A stretch of 64,000 nt of DNA from Nocardioides hwasunensis. Its GTDB lineage: Bacteria > Actinomycetota > Actinomycetes > Propionibacteriales > Nocardioidaceae. The notes beneath the pieces are model-generated. The model was not told the DNA's origin. It worked only from the letters and a program-made list of their open reading frames with translations, and did not search any database. This document shows, piece after piece, positions 17,995 through 26,524 of the stretch (position 1 is the stretch's first letter; each line of letters begins with the position of its first letter). Where the stretch lies: contig NZ_JACXYY010000006.1 in the NCBI RefSeq assembly GCF_014779665.1, forward strand, positions 1-64,000, in the 5' to 3' direction. The translations under genes and the position numbers were made by a program.

Positions 17995-18912
17995 ATGAAC
18001 CGGGGGATGGTGCTCGGGCTGCTGATCGCGGCCGGGGCGACGGGTTGCGGTGGGGCCGACAGCAGCGCAGGACCGGCGAGGCCGGCGTCCTCGCCCACGG
18101 CCGTGCTGCCCGCCGACGGTCCGGTCCGCACCGTGACGACAGTGCTCGACGAGGGCGGGGGCCCGGTGATGTGCCTCGGCATGGTCATGCAGTCGTCTCC
18201 TCCGCAGTGCGACGGCCCCGACGTCGCCGGCTGGGAGTGGGCCGACCATCCCGAGGCCGACGCGGCCGGCGGCGTGCGCTGGGGTGGCTTCGTGGTCGTC
18301 GGCGACTGGGATGGCACGACGCTCACCGTGACCGCGGCCCGGCCCGCCACGGACGACGACTGGCCCCGCACGCAGGACGACGACTTCGTCACCTCGTGCG
18401 ACGAGCCCGACGGCGGCTGGGTCGTGGTCGATCCGGCCACCACGACCAACGGAGCGAAGGGGGATGCGAACCGTGTTGCGGAGCAGCTGCCGGACTACGG
18501 CCTGATCTGGGCAGACCAGTCGATCAACCCGCGTTGGCCGGACTGGCAGCGCCTGGTGGACGGCGACCTCGAGCGGGACACGCTCGAGCTCGAGCAGGCG
18601 ATGAACGACCCGCGCTACACGATCCTCAACGTCGGGGTCACCGACGACCTCGCGCGAGCCGAGGCCGCGGTCCGCGAGGTCTGGGGAGGCCCGCTCTGCG
18701 TCTACGAGCTCTACAACACCTCCGCCCGGCTCCGCGAGGTCGCCGACGAGCTGCGAGACCTGCCTGGCAACCTGACGCCGCAGTTCGGGACCATCTCCAA
18801 CCGCGTCGACCTGCCGGTGATCCACGACGACGGCTCGATCCAGGCCTGGGTCGACGAGGAGTACGGCGAGGACGTGGTCGAGGTGACCTCCGCCCTCACG
18901 CCGGTCGGGTGA
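17995..18912 (+). CDS. Secreted lipoprotein of unknown function
   Basis: A 305-residue protein with a short lipoprotein signal peptide: MNRGMVLGLLIAAGATGC, with the lipobox Cys at residue 18. A Ser/Pro/Ala-rich tether follows (about 20-42). The mature part is an alpha/beta domain with scattered cysteines (VMCLGMVMQ, QCDG, SCDEP, LCVYEL) that could form disulfides outside the cell. The final third resembles a mixed strand/helix repeat (YTILNVGVTDDLARAEAAVR) as seen in some extracytoplasmic proteins of actinobacteria. No enzyme motif was recognised. It is convergent with the response regulator gene, leaving a 3-nt gap. Confidence 0.75.
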   Translation: MNRGMVLGLLIAAGATGCGGADSSAGPARPASSPTAVLPADGPVRTVTTVLDEGGGPVMCLGMVMQSSPPQCDGPDVAGWEWADHPEADAAGGVRWGGFVVVGDWDGTTLTVTAARPATDDDWPRTQDDDFVTSCDEPDGGWVVVDPATTTNGAKGDANRVAEQLPDYGLIWADQSINPRWPDWQRLVDGDLERDTLELEQAMNDPRYTILNVGVTDDLARAEAAVREVWGGPLCVYELYNTSARLREVADELRDLPGNLTPQFGTISNRVDLPVIHDDGSIQAWVDEEYGEDVVEVTSALTPVG

Positions 18913-18915
18913 GCC

Positions 18916-19560
18916 TCAGGGCTCGATCAGGCCGGCCCGGATGGCGTACCTCGTCAGCTCGACGCGGTCGCGCATGCCGAGCTTGCCGAGGATGTTGGCG
19001 CGGTGGCCCTCGACGGTCTTGAGCGCGATGTGCAGCTCCTTGGCGATCTCGCGCGACGACCGGCCCTCGGCGATGAGCTTGATGACCTGGTCCTCACGCG
19101 CCGTCAGCACCGAGGCCGGCACCCGCTCCCCGCGACGGAGCCGGTCGAGGTAGTCGCGCACCAGCGTGCTCTCCGCCCCGGGGTAGAGGAACGTCTCGCC
19201 CCGCATCGCGGCGCGGCAGGCGTCGACGAGGTCCTCGTCGGCGACCGACTTGAGGACGTAGCCGCTGGCCCCGGCCTTGAGGGCACCGAAGAAGTACTGC
19301 TCGTTGTCGTGCATCGAGAGCATCAGGATCCGCGGCGGGTTGCGGCGTCGCGCGATCTCGCCGGCCGCCTGCAGCCCGGTCATCCGCGGCATCGCGATGT
19401 CGAGCACGACGAGGTCGACCTCGGTGTCGCGGACGCGCTCCACGGCCTCCACGCCGTCGGCGGCCTCGGCCACGACCCGCAGGTCGGGCTCCTGCTCGAG
19501 GATCAGGCGGACGCCACGACGCACGAGCGTGTGGTCGTCGGCCAGCAGGATCCGGATCAT
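18916..19560 (-). CDS. Two-component response regulator, NarL/LuxR family
   Basis: A 214-residue regulator. The receiver domain (1-118) has the acidic pair D8/D9, phosphoacceptor D54 (LVVLDIAMPRMTG) and the conserved Lys in GYVLKSVADEDL. The C-terminal LuxR-type helix-turn-helix (about 150-210) contains LTAREDQVIKLIAEGRSSRE and KTVEGHRANILGKLG. Its start overlaps the upstream kinase stop (ATGA). Targets are unknown. The pair resembles DesR/LiaR-type systems that control membrane or envelope genes. Confidence 0.93.
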   Translation of the reverse strand: MIRILLADDHTLVRRGVRLILEQEPDLRVVAEAADGVEAVERVRDTEVDLVVLDIAMPRMTGLQAAGEIARRRNPPRILMLSMHDNEQYFFGALKAGASGYVLKSVADEDLVDACRAAMRGETFLYPGAESTLVRDYLDRLRRGERVPASVLTAREDQVIKLIAEGRSSREIAKELHIALKTVEGHRANILGKLGMRDRVELTRYAIRAGLIEP

Positions 19561-20546
19561 GCGACCACCTCCGCGCCGACGTCGACCGGGACCTTGAGGC
19601 GCACCGTCGTCCCGTGGCGGGGCTGGCTGATCACCGACAGCTCGGCGCGCACCAGCGCCGCGCGCTCGCGCATGCCCATCAGCCCCGATCCCTCCGTCAG
19701 GTCGGCGAAGCCGCGACCGTCGTCGCGCACCTCCAGGACGACGGTCGCGCCCACCCTCTGCAGCGAGACCTCGACCTCGTGGGCGTCGGCGTGGCGGGCG
19801 GCGTTGGTCAGCGCCTCCTGGGCCACGCGGTAGACGACGACCTCGGCCTCCGGGCTGAGGGCGGGCAGCCCGGGCGCGAACGAGCGCCGCACGGGCGCGG
19901 GGCTGTGGTCGGCGAAGTCGGTGGCGAGCGCGGCCAGGGCACTGGTCAGGCCGAGGTCCTCCAGCACGCCCGGGCGCAGCCGACGCGCCACCCGGCGTAC
20001 GTCGTCGAGGCCGGCGCGGGTGCTCTCCCGCACGGCGCGCAGGTCCTCGACCAGGTCGGCGGGCGCGCGCTGCTCGACCTGCTTGAGCCCGAGCAGCACC
20101 ACCGTCAGGCTCTGCCCGACCTCGTCGTGGAGCTCCTGCGCGATGCGGTGTCGCTCGGCCTCCTGCGCGGCGAGGGCCCGTGCGTCACCGTCGCGGCGCT
20201 CCTCGGCCAGGCGCGTCAGCAGGCCGTTGACGCTCTGCGCCATGCCCCGGACCGGGCCGGACCCCTCCTCGGGCAGGCGGGTCGGCTCGAGGTGCTCGAT
20301 GTCGCCGAGCCGCTGGATCAGCCGGTGCAGCGGAGCCAGCGCCCAGCGCAGCAGGAGAGCGTTCATGGCCAGGATCACCACCAGCCCCAGCCCGATCACG
20401 GCGAGCTCCGAGGGCAGGGGATCCGCGGAGACGCTCGCGGGCGAGAGCACCAGGACCAGGACGCCGACCACGAACACCACGCCGTTGATCAGACAGATCG
20501 TCCAGAACAGCGGGAGGTGGAGCGGACGGCGCACGGGCTGCGGCAT
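19557..20546 (-). CDS. Sensor histidine kinase, HisKA_3 type
   Basis: A membrane histidine kinase of 329 residues from ATG 20546, chosen for the GGGAGG 10 nt upstream; an ATG at 20585 would add 13 residues. Two transmembrane helices (about 12-38 and 52-72) are followed by a HAMP-like stretch. The HisKA_3 dimerisation domain carries the phospho-His in AERHRIAQELHDEVGQSL, and the HATPase has RVAQEALTNAARHA, DDGRG and GLMGMRERA. The extracytoplasmic loop is very short, so the input signal is probably sensed in the membrane. It forms one operon with the LuxR-type regulator. Confidence 0.92.
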   Translation of the reverse strand: MPQPVRRPLHLPLFWTICLINGVVFVVGVLVLVLSPASVSADPLPSELAVIGLGLVVILAMNALLLRWALAPLHRLIQRLGDIEHLEPTRLPEEGSGPVRGMAQSVNGLLTRLAEERRDGDARALAAQEAERHRIAQELHDEVGQSLTVVLLGLKQVEQRAPADLVEDLRAVRESTRAGLDDVRRVARRLRPGVLEDLGLTSALAALATDFADHSPAPVRRSFAPGLPALSPEAEVVVYRVAQEALTNAARHADAHEVEVSLQRVGATVVLEVRDDGRGFADLTEGSGLMGMRERAALVRAELSVISQPRHGTTVRLKVPVDVGAEVVA

Positions 20547-20623
20547 GGGGCCAGCCTCCCATCCCGGCCAGATGGGGTCAGGCACCCATGTTCTGGTGGA
20601 CCCACGACCCGTTGACTTGAGCC

Positions 20624-21172
20624 ATGCCGCCGCCTGACGAGAACACGACGGTCGACCCGACCGGTGCGGCGTGGGTCGTGTGGCTGGTGATCATCGGCCC
20701 CGGCCTGCTGGTGGCCACCTTCGCGTGCGTACGCCGGGTCGGTCCCGGCGAGATGGTGCTGGTGGTCCGCCAGGGCCTGGTCGTGCGCTCGCGCCGCTTC
20801 GGCTTCGTGCCGCGCGCGCCCGTGCTCGAGTCGTTCGAGTCGGTGCCGACCGGAGCCCGCGTGCTCCCGCTGGTCGTGCGCGCGCGCACGAGCGACGGCG
20901 TCGACGTGATCGCCCTGGCCGACCTGACCCTGGAGGTCCACGAGGTGGAGTCCGGCACGCCCTGGGTCCCCACGACGACCGTCGTACGCGTCGCGGAGGA
21001 GACGGTGGGCTCGGCCGTCCAGCAGCTCGAGGTGCGCACGCTCGTCGACGAGCTCGAGTCCCTCGAGGAGCGCTGGCCGGCCCAGGTGACCCGCCGGCTG
21101 CCCTGCGGCACCGAGGCCACGGCCCTGGCCGTGACCGAGGTCGAGGCGCGCCTGACCGGAGGAGCCGCATGA
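20624..21172 (+). CDS. SPFH/band-7-like membrane protein
   Basis: A 182-residue protein with one N-terminal membrane helix (VVWLVIIGPGLLVATFACV, about residues 18-36). A soluble domain follows that starts VGPGEMVLVVRQGLVVRSRR and continues PLVVRARTSDGVDVIALADL, the pattern of the SPFH (stomatin/prohibitin/flotillin) beta-sheet. It is shorter than full SPFH proteins and lacks a long coiled coil. It is the first of three overlapping genes with an RCK_C protein and a transporter, suggesting a scaffold or accessory role. It is divergent from the histidine kinase across a 77-nt gap. Confidence 0.65.
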   Translation: MPPPDENTTVDPTGAAWVVWLVIIGPGLLVATFACVRRVGPGEMVLVVRQGLVVRSRRFGFVPRAPVLESFESVPTGARVLPLVVRARTSDGVDVIALADLTLEVHEVESGTPWVPTTTVVRVAEETVGSAVQQLEVRTLVDELESLEERWPAQVTRRLPCGTEATALAVTEVEARLTGGAA

Positions 21173-21654
21173 GCGAGACGCCCTACCTCCTGCAGGTCGC
21201 CGTCTCGGTCGCGCTGCTCGCCTCCGCGATCGGCTTCGCCGTCGGCCTGGCCGTCGGTCGCGGACGTCAGCCCCGCTGGCAGGAGAAGGGCAGCTTCGTG
21301 CACAAGGTCTCGATCGGCTTCGCGAGCCTCGACCGGCTCGACGCCACGATGCTGCGCTTCGAGGTCGAGCCCGGCTCGCGCCTGACCGGCGTCGAGATCG
21401 GCGAGCTGCGGCTCCCCGAGGGCTCGGGCGTGGCCATCGTGACCCGCGGCAAGGACGTCATCGTCCCCGAGTCCCGCAGCGTGCTGCGCACCGGCGACCA
21501 GGTGCTCGTCGTGGCCGCGATCGGCCAGGTCACCACCGTCGAGGAGCGGCTGCGCTCGGTGAGCCGCTACGGCCGGCTCGCCACCTGGGCCGAGAACATG
21601 GACGACTACTCCGGATCTGCCCGCGCCTTCGGCGTGCGGAGGCGGATCGCGTGA
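21169..21654 (+). CDS. Membrane-anchored RCK_C (TrkA-C) domain protein
   Basis: A 161-residue protein with one N-terminal helix (LLQVAVSVALLASAIGFAVG) and a cytoplasmic RCK_C domain (about residues 60-130: LRFEVEPGSRLTGVEIGEL, then RTGDQVLVVA). RCK_C domains bind small ligands and gate ion transporters. It lacks the nucleotide-binding RCK_N half. The overlap by ATGA upstream and GTGA downstream indicates it is made stoichiometrically with the permease, probably as its regulatory subunit (compare KhtT with KhtU). Confidence 0.75.
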   Translation: MSETPYLLQVAVSVALLASAIGFAVGLAVGRGRQPRWQEKGSFVHKVSIGFASLDRLDATMLRFEVEPGSRLTGVEIGELRLPEGSGVAIVTRGKDVIVPESRSVLRTGDQVLVVAAIGQVTTVEERLRSVSRYGRLATWAENMDDYSGSARAFGVRRRIA

Positions 21655-22943
21655 TCCTCACCTCGGCCGCCCTGGCGGTCTTCATCGTCGCGTACGCCCT
21701 CATCGCGACCGAGCGCGTCCACCGGGTCGCCGCCGCGCTGGGCGGTGTCGCCGGCATGGTGGTCATCGGTCTGGTCGACGCCGAGACGGCGTTCTTCGAC
21801 GAGCACACCGGTGTCGACTGGAACGTCATCTTCCTGCTGTTCGGGATGATGATCATCGTCGGCGTGCTCAAGCAGACCGGCCTCTTCGAGTTCCTGGCGC
21901 TCTGGGCCGCGCGGAAGTCGGGCGGACACCCCTACAAGCTGCTCGTCCTGCTGGTGCTGGTCGGGGCCGCAGTGGCACCGATCCTCGACAACGTCACCTG
22001 CGTCCTGCTCGTGGCTCCGGTGACGCTGTCGGTCTGTCGCCGGCTCGGCCTGCCGTCCGCGCCGTACCTGATCTCGCTCATCCTCGCCTCCAACATCGGT
22101 GGGATGTCCACGCTCATCGGCGACCCGCCCAACATCATCATCGCGAGCCGCGCCGGGCTGACGTTCACCGACTTCCTCGTCCACTCGCTGCCGCTGACCG
22201 TCATCTTGCTGGCGCTGTTCGTGGTGATGGCACGCTGGCTCTTCCGCAAGGACCTCCAGCAGATGGGCGACGTGCACGGCCTCGACGACCTGCGCCCGGC
22301 CGACGCGATCACCAACGTGCGGATGCTGCGCCGCTGCCTGGTCGTGCTGCTGCTGGTGATGGTCGCCTTCACCCTGCACGCCGTCCTCCACCTCGACCCG
22401 TCCGTCGTGGCGATGATGGGTGCCGGCGCCATGGTCCTGGTCTCGCGCACCGAGCCCGAGGAGTTCCTCGAGGAGGTGGAGTGGGCCACCCTCGCGTTCT
22501 TCATGGCGCTCTTCGTGCTCGTCGGCGCACTCGTGCAGGTCGGCGTGATCGGCGCGATCAGCGAGTGGGCGGCCGAGGCGATGGGCGGACGCGAGCTGCT
22601 GGGCGCCACCGCGCTGCTCTTCGGCTCGGGTGTGGTCGGTGCCTTCGTCGACAACATCCCCTACACCACGGCCACCGTGCCCGTGGTCGAGGAGATGGTG
22701 GCCAGCACCACCGCCACCGGTGCCGACAGCCCCCTGTGGTGGGCCTTCGTCTTCGGCGCCGACCTGGGCGGCAACGCGACCGCGGTGGCGGCGGGCGCCA
22801 ACGTCGTGGTGCTCGGCATCGCGGCCAAGGCCGGCGAGCCCATCAGCTTCTGGGGCTTCACCAAGTACGGCATCCAGGTGACCGTGATGACCCTGCTCGT
22901 CGCGTGGGGCTGGGTCTACCTGCGCTACTTCGCCTTCGTGTGA
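21651..22943 (+). CDS. ArsB/NhaD-type ion transporter (IT superfamily)
   Basis: A 430-residue polytopic membrane protein with about 11-12 helices. Motifs fit the ion-transporter superfamily of ArsB, NhaD and the Pink-eyed-dilution protein: GMMIIVGVLKQTGLFEFLA, APILDNVTCVLLVAPVTLSV, NIGGMSTLIGDPPNIIIASR (a hallmark loop), AFVDNIPYTTATVPVVEEM and GADLGGNATAVAAGANVVV. Arsenite, Na+/H+ and dicarboxylate transport all occur in this superfamily. No ars genes are nearby, so an Na+/H+-like antiporter controlled by the RCK_C partner seems more likely. The GTG start overlaps the previous stop. Confidence 0.85.
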   Translation: MILTSAALAVFIVAYALIATERVHRVAAALGGVAGMVVIGLVDAETAFFDEHTGVDWNVIFLLFGMMIIVGVLKQTGLFEFLALWAARKSGGHPYKLLVLLVLVGAAVAPILDNVTCVLLVAPVTLSVCRRLGLPSAPYLISLILASNIGGMSTLIGDPPNIIIASRAGLTFTDFLVHSLPLTVILLALFVVMARWLFRKDLQQMGDVHGLDDLRPADAITNVRMLRRCLVVLLLVMVAFTLHAVLHLDPSVVAMMGAGAMVLVSRTEPEEFLEEVEWATLAFFMALFVLVGALVQVGVIGAISEWAAEAMGGRELLGATALLFGSGVVGAFVDNIPYTTATVPVVEEMVASTTATGADSPLWWAFVFGADLGGNATAVAAGANVVVLGIAAKAGEPISFWGFTKYGIQVTVMTLLVAWGWVYLRYFAFV

Positions 22944-22957
22944 GGTAGACACCTCTC

Positions 22958-23686
22958 ATGCGTACCCTCGTCACCGGCGGCACCCGCGGCATCGGCGCGG
23001 CGGTCGCCCGGCGGCTAGCCGCGGACGGCCACGACCTCGTGCTCGGCTACGCCCGCGACGACGCGGCGGCTTCTCGTACGGCGTCCGCGTGTCGTGAGCT
23101 CGACGTCTCGTGCACCACGGTCCGTGGCGACCTCACCACGGACGCCGGGATCGAAGCGCTCTTCGCCGAAGCCGGCGAGCTGACCGGCGTGGTCAACAAC
23201 GCCGGCGCGACGCTGCACCTCGGCCCGCTCGCCGCCACCCCGTCCGACGTCGTACGCGCGACGGTGGACCTCAACCTCACGTCGGCGCTGCTGGTGGCGC
23301 GGGCAGCGGTCCAAGCACTCGGGCGCTCGTACGGCGGCTCCGGCGGCGTGCTGGTCAACATCAGCTCCGGCGCCGCGACCCTCGGCTCGCCGGGGGAGTA
23401 CGTCCAGTACGCCGCCGCCAAGGCCGGTGTCGACGCGCTGACCCTCGGGCTCGCGCAGGAGGTCGCGGGCGACGGCGTCCGCGTGGTCGGCGTCGCGCCC
23501 GGCATCATCGAGACCTCCATCCACGCCGACGCGGGTGAGCCCGGACGTGTCCAGCGGGTCGGACCGCTCGTCCCGATCGGTCGCGCCGGGTTGCCGGACG
23601 AGGTGGCGAACGCCGTGGCGTGGCTGCTGTGCGACGAGGCGTCCTACGTCACCGGCACGACGCTGCGGGTGGCCGGCGGCCGCTAG
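22958..23686 (+). CDS. Short-chain dehydrogenase/reductase (FabG-like)
   Basis: A 242-residue classical SDR. The cofactor loop is VTGGTRGIGAAVARRLA (residues 5-21), with NNAGA at about 85-89, the catalytic Ser in NISSGAATLGS and the YxxxK pair in YVQYAAAKAGVDAL. The PG loop (GVAPGIIETSIH) and the C-terminal SYVTGTTLRVAGG are also typical. It is probably NADP(H)-dependent, and the substrate is not deducible. The ATG is 14 nt after the transporter gene. Its stop overlaps the stop of the convergent kinase gene. Confidence 0.88.
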   Translation: MRTLVTGGTRGIGAAVARRLAADGHDLVLGYARDDAAASRTASACRELDVSCTTVRGDLTTDAGIEALFAEAGELTGVVNNAGATLHLGPLAATPSDVVRATVDLNLTSALLVARAAVQALGRSYGGSGGVLVNISSGAATLGSPGEYVQYAAAKAGVDALTLGLAQEVAGDGVRVVGVAPGIIETSIHADAGEPGRVQRVGPLVPIGRAGLPDEVANAVAWLLCDEASYVTGTTLRVAGGR

Positions 23687-24168
23687 CGGCTGCGCTCGAT
23701 CTCGTCGACCACCTCGGCGAGCGGCCGCGTCGAGTCGATCGGGACGGCGTCGGCAGGGATGTCCTCGCGCGACGCGTGGAGCCGCAGCACCATCGCCGCC
23801 TCCTCCGGGTCGCCGCCCCACTCGTCGGCGGGTCTGGCGGCGAGGCGCTCGGCCAGCGTCGCTGCGTCCAGCTCCAGCACGAAGACCTCGTCGAAGAGGT
23901 CGATGAAGCGCTCGAAGTTCCGGGACCCGCCGCAGAAGTACGTCGCCGGGGTGCTGTGATCGGCAATGATCCGGCGGACCTCGGCCACGTCCCAGACGTG
24001 GTGCTCGTGGACGTGGCCGGGAAGCGGCTCGCCGGTGACCGGGTCGCCCTGGTAGGCCAGCGCCCGGTCGCCGTGGACGACGTGGTGCCCCCGGCGCTCG
24101 AGCTCGGTGGCCACCGTCGTCTTGCCCGCGCAGGAGACGCCTTCGACGAGGTAGTTGCGGATTCCCAC
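23683..24168 (-). CDS. P-loop nucleotide kinase-like protein
   Basis: A 161-residue single-domain NTPase. Walker A is YLVEGVSCAGKTTVATEL (about residues 5-22). A lid-like Arg-containing region and RNFERFIDLFDEVFVLELDA (Walker-B-like strand) follow, resembling small AAA_17/shikimate-kinase-like enzymes that phosphorylate small molecules. GTG 24168 is chosen since it starts two residues before the first beta strand; upstream codons run into the operator region. The substrate is unknown. Confidence 0.7.
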   Translation of the reverse strand: MGIRNYLVEGVSCAGKTTVATELERRGHHVVHGDRALAYQGDPVTGEPLPGHVHEHHVWDVAEVRRIIADHSTPATYFCGGSRNFERFIDLFDEVFVLELDAATLAERLAARPADEWGGDPEEAAMVLRLHASREDIPADAVPIDSTRPLAEVVDEIERSR

Positions 24169-24195
24169 CGGGCCAGTATCGGCGAACTCGGTCGC

Positions 24196-24258
24196 GACAC
24201 GTGTCCGAGAAGTGGCCCTCTCTGGCCCGGATCCAGGGCAACATCGCGGACACGTGTC
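24196..24258. promoter_or_regulatory. Paired GACACGTGTC palindromes in divergent promoter region
   Basis: Two identical perfect 10-bp palindromes, GACACGTGTC, lie at 24196-24205 and 24249-24258, 53 bp apart centre to centre (about five helical turns). They are flanked so that the whole block is itself a near-inverted repeat (GTGTCCG ... CGGACAC). They lie between the minus-strand kinase (start 24168) and the carbamate-kinase/barbiturase operon (start 24383). The geometry suggests cooperative binding of a dimeric regulator, perhaps with looping. Confidence 0.55.
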
Positions 24259-24382
24259 TCGCGCAGCCTCGCGGGTCGTACGCCTCACGCGACGGCTATC
24301 GTCAAGACCTGCCCCTCTCCCAGTCTCGGACTGACAACTGTTGCCGATGGGGTGAGGTGGCCGTGATCACTACGGTTGCGAC

Positions 24383-25318
24383 ATGAGGGTCCTGCTCGCG
24401 CTCGGCGGAAACGCCATGACCAACGCCGACGGACGGGCGCGCCCGGAGGACCAGATCGCGGCCGCCGGTGTCGCCATGGCCGCCGTCGCAGGCCTGCTGG
24501 AGCACGACCACGAGGTCGTCATCACCCACGGCAACGGTCCCCAGGTCGGCAACCTGCTGGTGAAGAACGAGCTGGCCGCGGCCGTCGTGCCCCCGGTCCC
24601 GCTGGACTGGTGCGGCGCGCAGACGCAGGCCACCCTCGGCTTCGTCCTCATGGACGCCCTCGACCACGAGCTCGCCACCCGGTCCGTGCAGCGCCGCAGC
24701 GCCGCGGTGGTGACCCGCACCCTGGTCGACGCCGACGATGCGGGCTTCACCACGCCCACCAAGCCCATCGGTCGCCACCTGCCCGAGGCGGACGCGCGCC
24801 TGCTGATGAGCCACGGCGAGACCTGGGAGGACCGTGGCGAGAAGGGCTGGCGCCGCGTCGTCGCCTCACCCGAGCCGCTGGAGATCCTCGACGCACCCGC
24901 GGTGCTCGCGCTCATCGAGGCCGGCTTCGTCGTCGTCGCCAACGGCGGTGGCGGCATCCCGGTCGTACGCCGTCCCGACGGATCGCTCGGCGGAGTGGAG
25001 GCCGTCATCGACAAGGACCTCGGCGCCGCGCTGCTCGCCCAGACCACCGAGGCCGACGTGCTCGTCATCGCGACCGACGTGCCCAACGCCGTCATCGGCT
25101 GGGGCACACCCGACGCGCGACCGCTCGGCACGGTGAGCGTCGCGGAGCTCCGCGGGCACGCCGCCGACGGTCACTTCGCGTCCGGCTCGATGGGCCCCAA
25201 GGTCGACGCGATCTGCCGCTTCGTCGAGGCGACCGGCTCGCGCGGCGTCATCACCAGCCTCGACCAGATCACCGCCGCCGTCGCCGGTGACGCCGGCACC
25301 GTCGTCGTACCTGAGTAA
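24383..25318 (+). CDS. Carbamate kinase family protein (ArcC-like amino-acid kinase)
   Basis: A 311-residue amino-acid-kinase-fold enzyme. Carbamate-kinase motifs are LLALGGNAM at the start, [32 protein letters not shown], and [14 protein letters not shown] with the conserved D-K-D. The C-terminal [17 protein letters not shown] is the ATP-site signature. The family interconverts carbamoyl phosphate + ADP with carbamate + ATP. It precedes the barbiturase-family gene by 22 nt, so a role in salvaging carbamoyl nitrogen from ureides is likely, though no carbamoyltransferase (fdrA-like) gene is present to supply carbamoyl phosphate. Confidence 0.88.
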   Translation: MRVLLALGGNAMTNADGRARPEDQIAAAGVAMAAVAGLLEHDHEVVITHGNGPQVGNLLVKNELAAAVVPPVPLDWCGAQTQATLGFVLMDALDHELATRSVQRRSAAVVTRTLVDADDAGFTTPTKPIGRHLPEADARLLMSHGETWEDRGEKGWRRVVASPEPLEILDAPAVLALIEAGFVVVANGGGGIPVVRRPDGSLGGVEAVIDKDLGAALLAQTTEADVLVIATDVPNAVIGWGTPDARPLGTVSVAELRGHAADGHFASGSMGPKVDAICRFVEATGSRGVITSLDQITAAVAGDAGTVVVPE

Positions 25319-25340
25319 CTCCACCGAAAGGAACCCTCGA

Positions 25341-26447
25341 ATGCCCAGCGCCATCGAAGTACGCAAGGTCCCGATCCACTCCGTGGCCGACGCCTCCGAG
25401 CTGACCAAGCTCATCGACGAGGGCGTCATCGCCGCCGACCGGGTCTTCGCGATCATCGGCAAGACCGAGGGCAACGGTGGCGTCAACGACTACACCCGCA
25501 TCATCGCCGACCGCGCGTTCCGCGAGGCCCTGATCGCCAAGGGCGCCGACCCCGAGCAGGTCAAGGGCGTGCCGATCGTGTGGTCGGGCGGCACCGACGG
25601 CGTGATCAGTCCCCACGCCACCATCTTCGCGACCACCGACGTGGCCGAAGACGACCCGTCGCGCGAGGAGATGCGGCTGACCGCCGGCTTCGCGATGAGC
25701 GAGCCGATCCTGCCCGAGGAGATCGGCTACGTCGCGATGATCGAGAAGGTCGCCGCGGGCGTGAAGGTCGCCATGGAGCGCGCCGGGATCACCGACCCGG
25801 CCGACGTGCACTACGTCCAGACCAAGACCCCGCTGCTGACGATCCACACCATCCGCGACGCCAAGGCGCGCGGCAAGAGCGTGTGGACCGAGCACACCCA
25901 CGAGTCGATGGACCTCTCCAACGGTGTCACCGGCCTCGGCATCGCCGTCGCCCTCGGTGAGATCGAGATGCCCACGGACGCCGACGTGATGCACAACCGC
26001 GACCTCTTCTCGGCGGTCGCCTCGTGCTCCTCGGGCGTCGAGCTCGACCAGGCTCAGATCGTCGTCGTGGGCAACGCCAAGGGCGTCGGCGGCAAGTACC
26101 GCATCGGCCACTCGGTGATGAAGGACGCCCTCGACTCCGACGGCATCTGGGAGGCCATCCGCACCGCGGGCCTCGACCTGCCCGAGCGCCCGCGCACCAG
26201 CGACCTCGACGGCAAGCTCGTCAACGTGTTCCTCAAGTGCGAGGCGAGCCAGGACGGCATGGTCCGCGGCCGTCGCAACGCGATGCTCGACGACTCCGAC
26301 GTCCACTGGCACCGCCAGATCAAGGCCACCGTCGGCGGCGTCACCGCGGCCGTCACCGGCGACCCGGCGGTCTTCGTCTCGGTCTCCGCGGCCCACCAGG
26401 GCCCCGAGGGCGGTGGCCCCGTCGCCGCCATCGTCGAGGTCTCCTGA
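25341..26447 (+). CDS. Ring-opening amidohydrolase, barbiturase/cyanuric acid hydrolase family
   Basis: A 368-residue member of the AtzD/TrzD/barbiturase family, which is built of three repeat units each contributing a Lys and a Ser. Visible pairs are K41 ([16 protein letters not shown]) with S82 (WSGGTDG), K162 ([15 protein letters not shown]) with S230/S231 ([11 protein letters not shown]), and K299 ([10 protein letters not shown]) with S347/S349 (FVSVSAAHQ). The metal-binding tail [11 protein letters not shown] is intact. AAAGGA (25327-25332) and ATG 25341 define the start. The molecular options are barbiturase (barbiturate to ureidomalonate) and cyanuric acid hydrolase. The UraA permease and molybdenum hydroxylase 16 kb upstream, and the absence of triazine genes, favour barbiturase. 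Confidence 0.9.
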   Translation: MPSAIEVRKVPIHSVADASELTKLIDEGVIAADRVFAIIGKTEGNGGVNDYTRIIADRAFREALIAKGADPEQVKGVPIVWSGGTDGVISPHATIFATTDVAEDDPSREEMRLTAGFAMSEPILPEEIGYVAMIEKVAAGVKVAMERAGITDPADVHYVQTKTPLLTIHTIRDAKARGKSVWTEHTHESMDLSNGVTGLGIAVALGEIEMPTDADVMHNRDLFSAVASCSSGVELDQAQIVVVGNAKGVGGKYRIGHSVMKDALDSDGIWEAIRTAGLDLPERPRTSDLDGKLVNVFLKCEASQDGMVRGRRNAMLDDSDVHWHRQIKATVGGVTAAVTGDPAVFVSVSAAHQGPEGGGPVAAIVEVS

Positions 26448-26466
26448 CGCCTGGGCTCCGCTCCAC

Positions 26467-26504
26467 CACCGACACCGCGTGCCGTACGGCGCGCGGTGTC
26501 GGTG
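26467..26504 (+). terminator. Strong hairpin after barbiturase gene
   Basis: CACCGACACCGCG (26467-26479) pairs perfectly with CGCGGTGTCGGTG (26492-26504), with a self-complementary GCCGTACGGC inside the loop. It lies 20 bp after the barbiturase stop and 21 bp before adnA. CTTCGTG follows rather than a U-run, so it is a probable Rho-independent-like or 3'-end-protecting structure separating the two operons. Confidence 0.65.
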
Positions 26505-26524
26505 CTTCGTGATGGGGTGTGCCC

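Noticed and set aside
25341..26447. Cyanuric acid hydrolase in an s-triazine (atrazine/melamine) pathway
   Set aside because: The family permits it, but no other triazine genes are present and the uracil-type permease and hydroxylase favour barbiturase. Not fully excluded.
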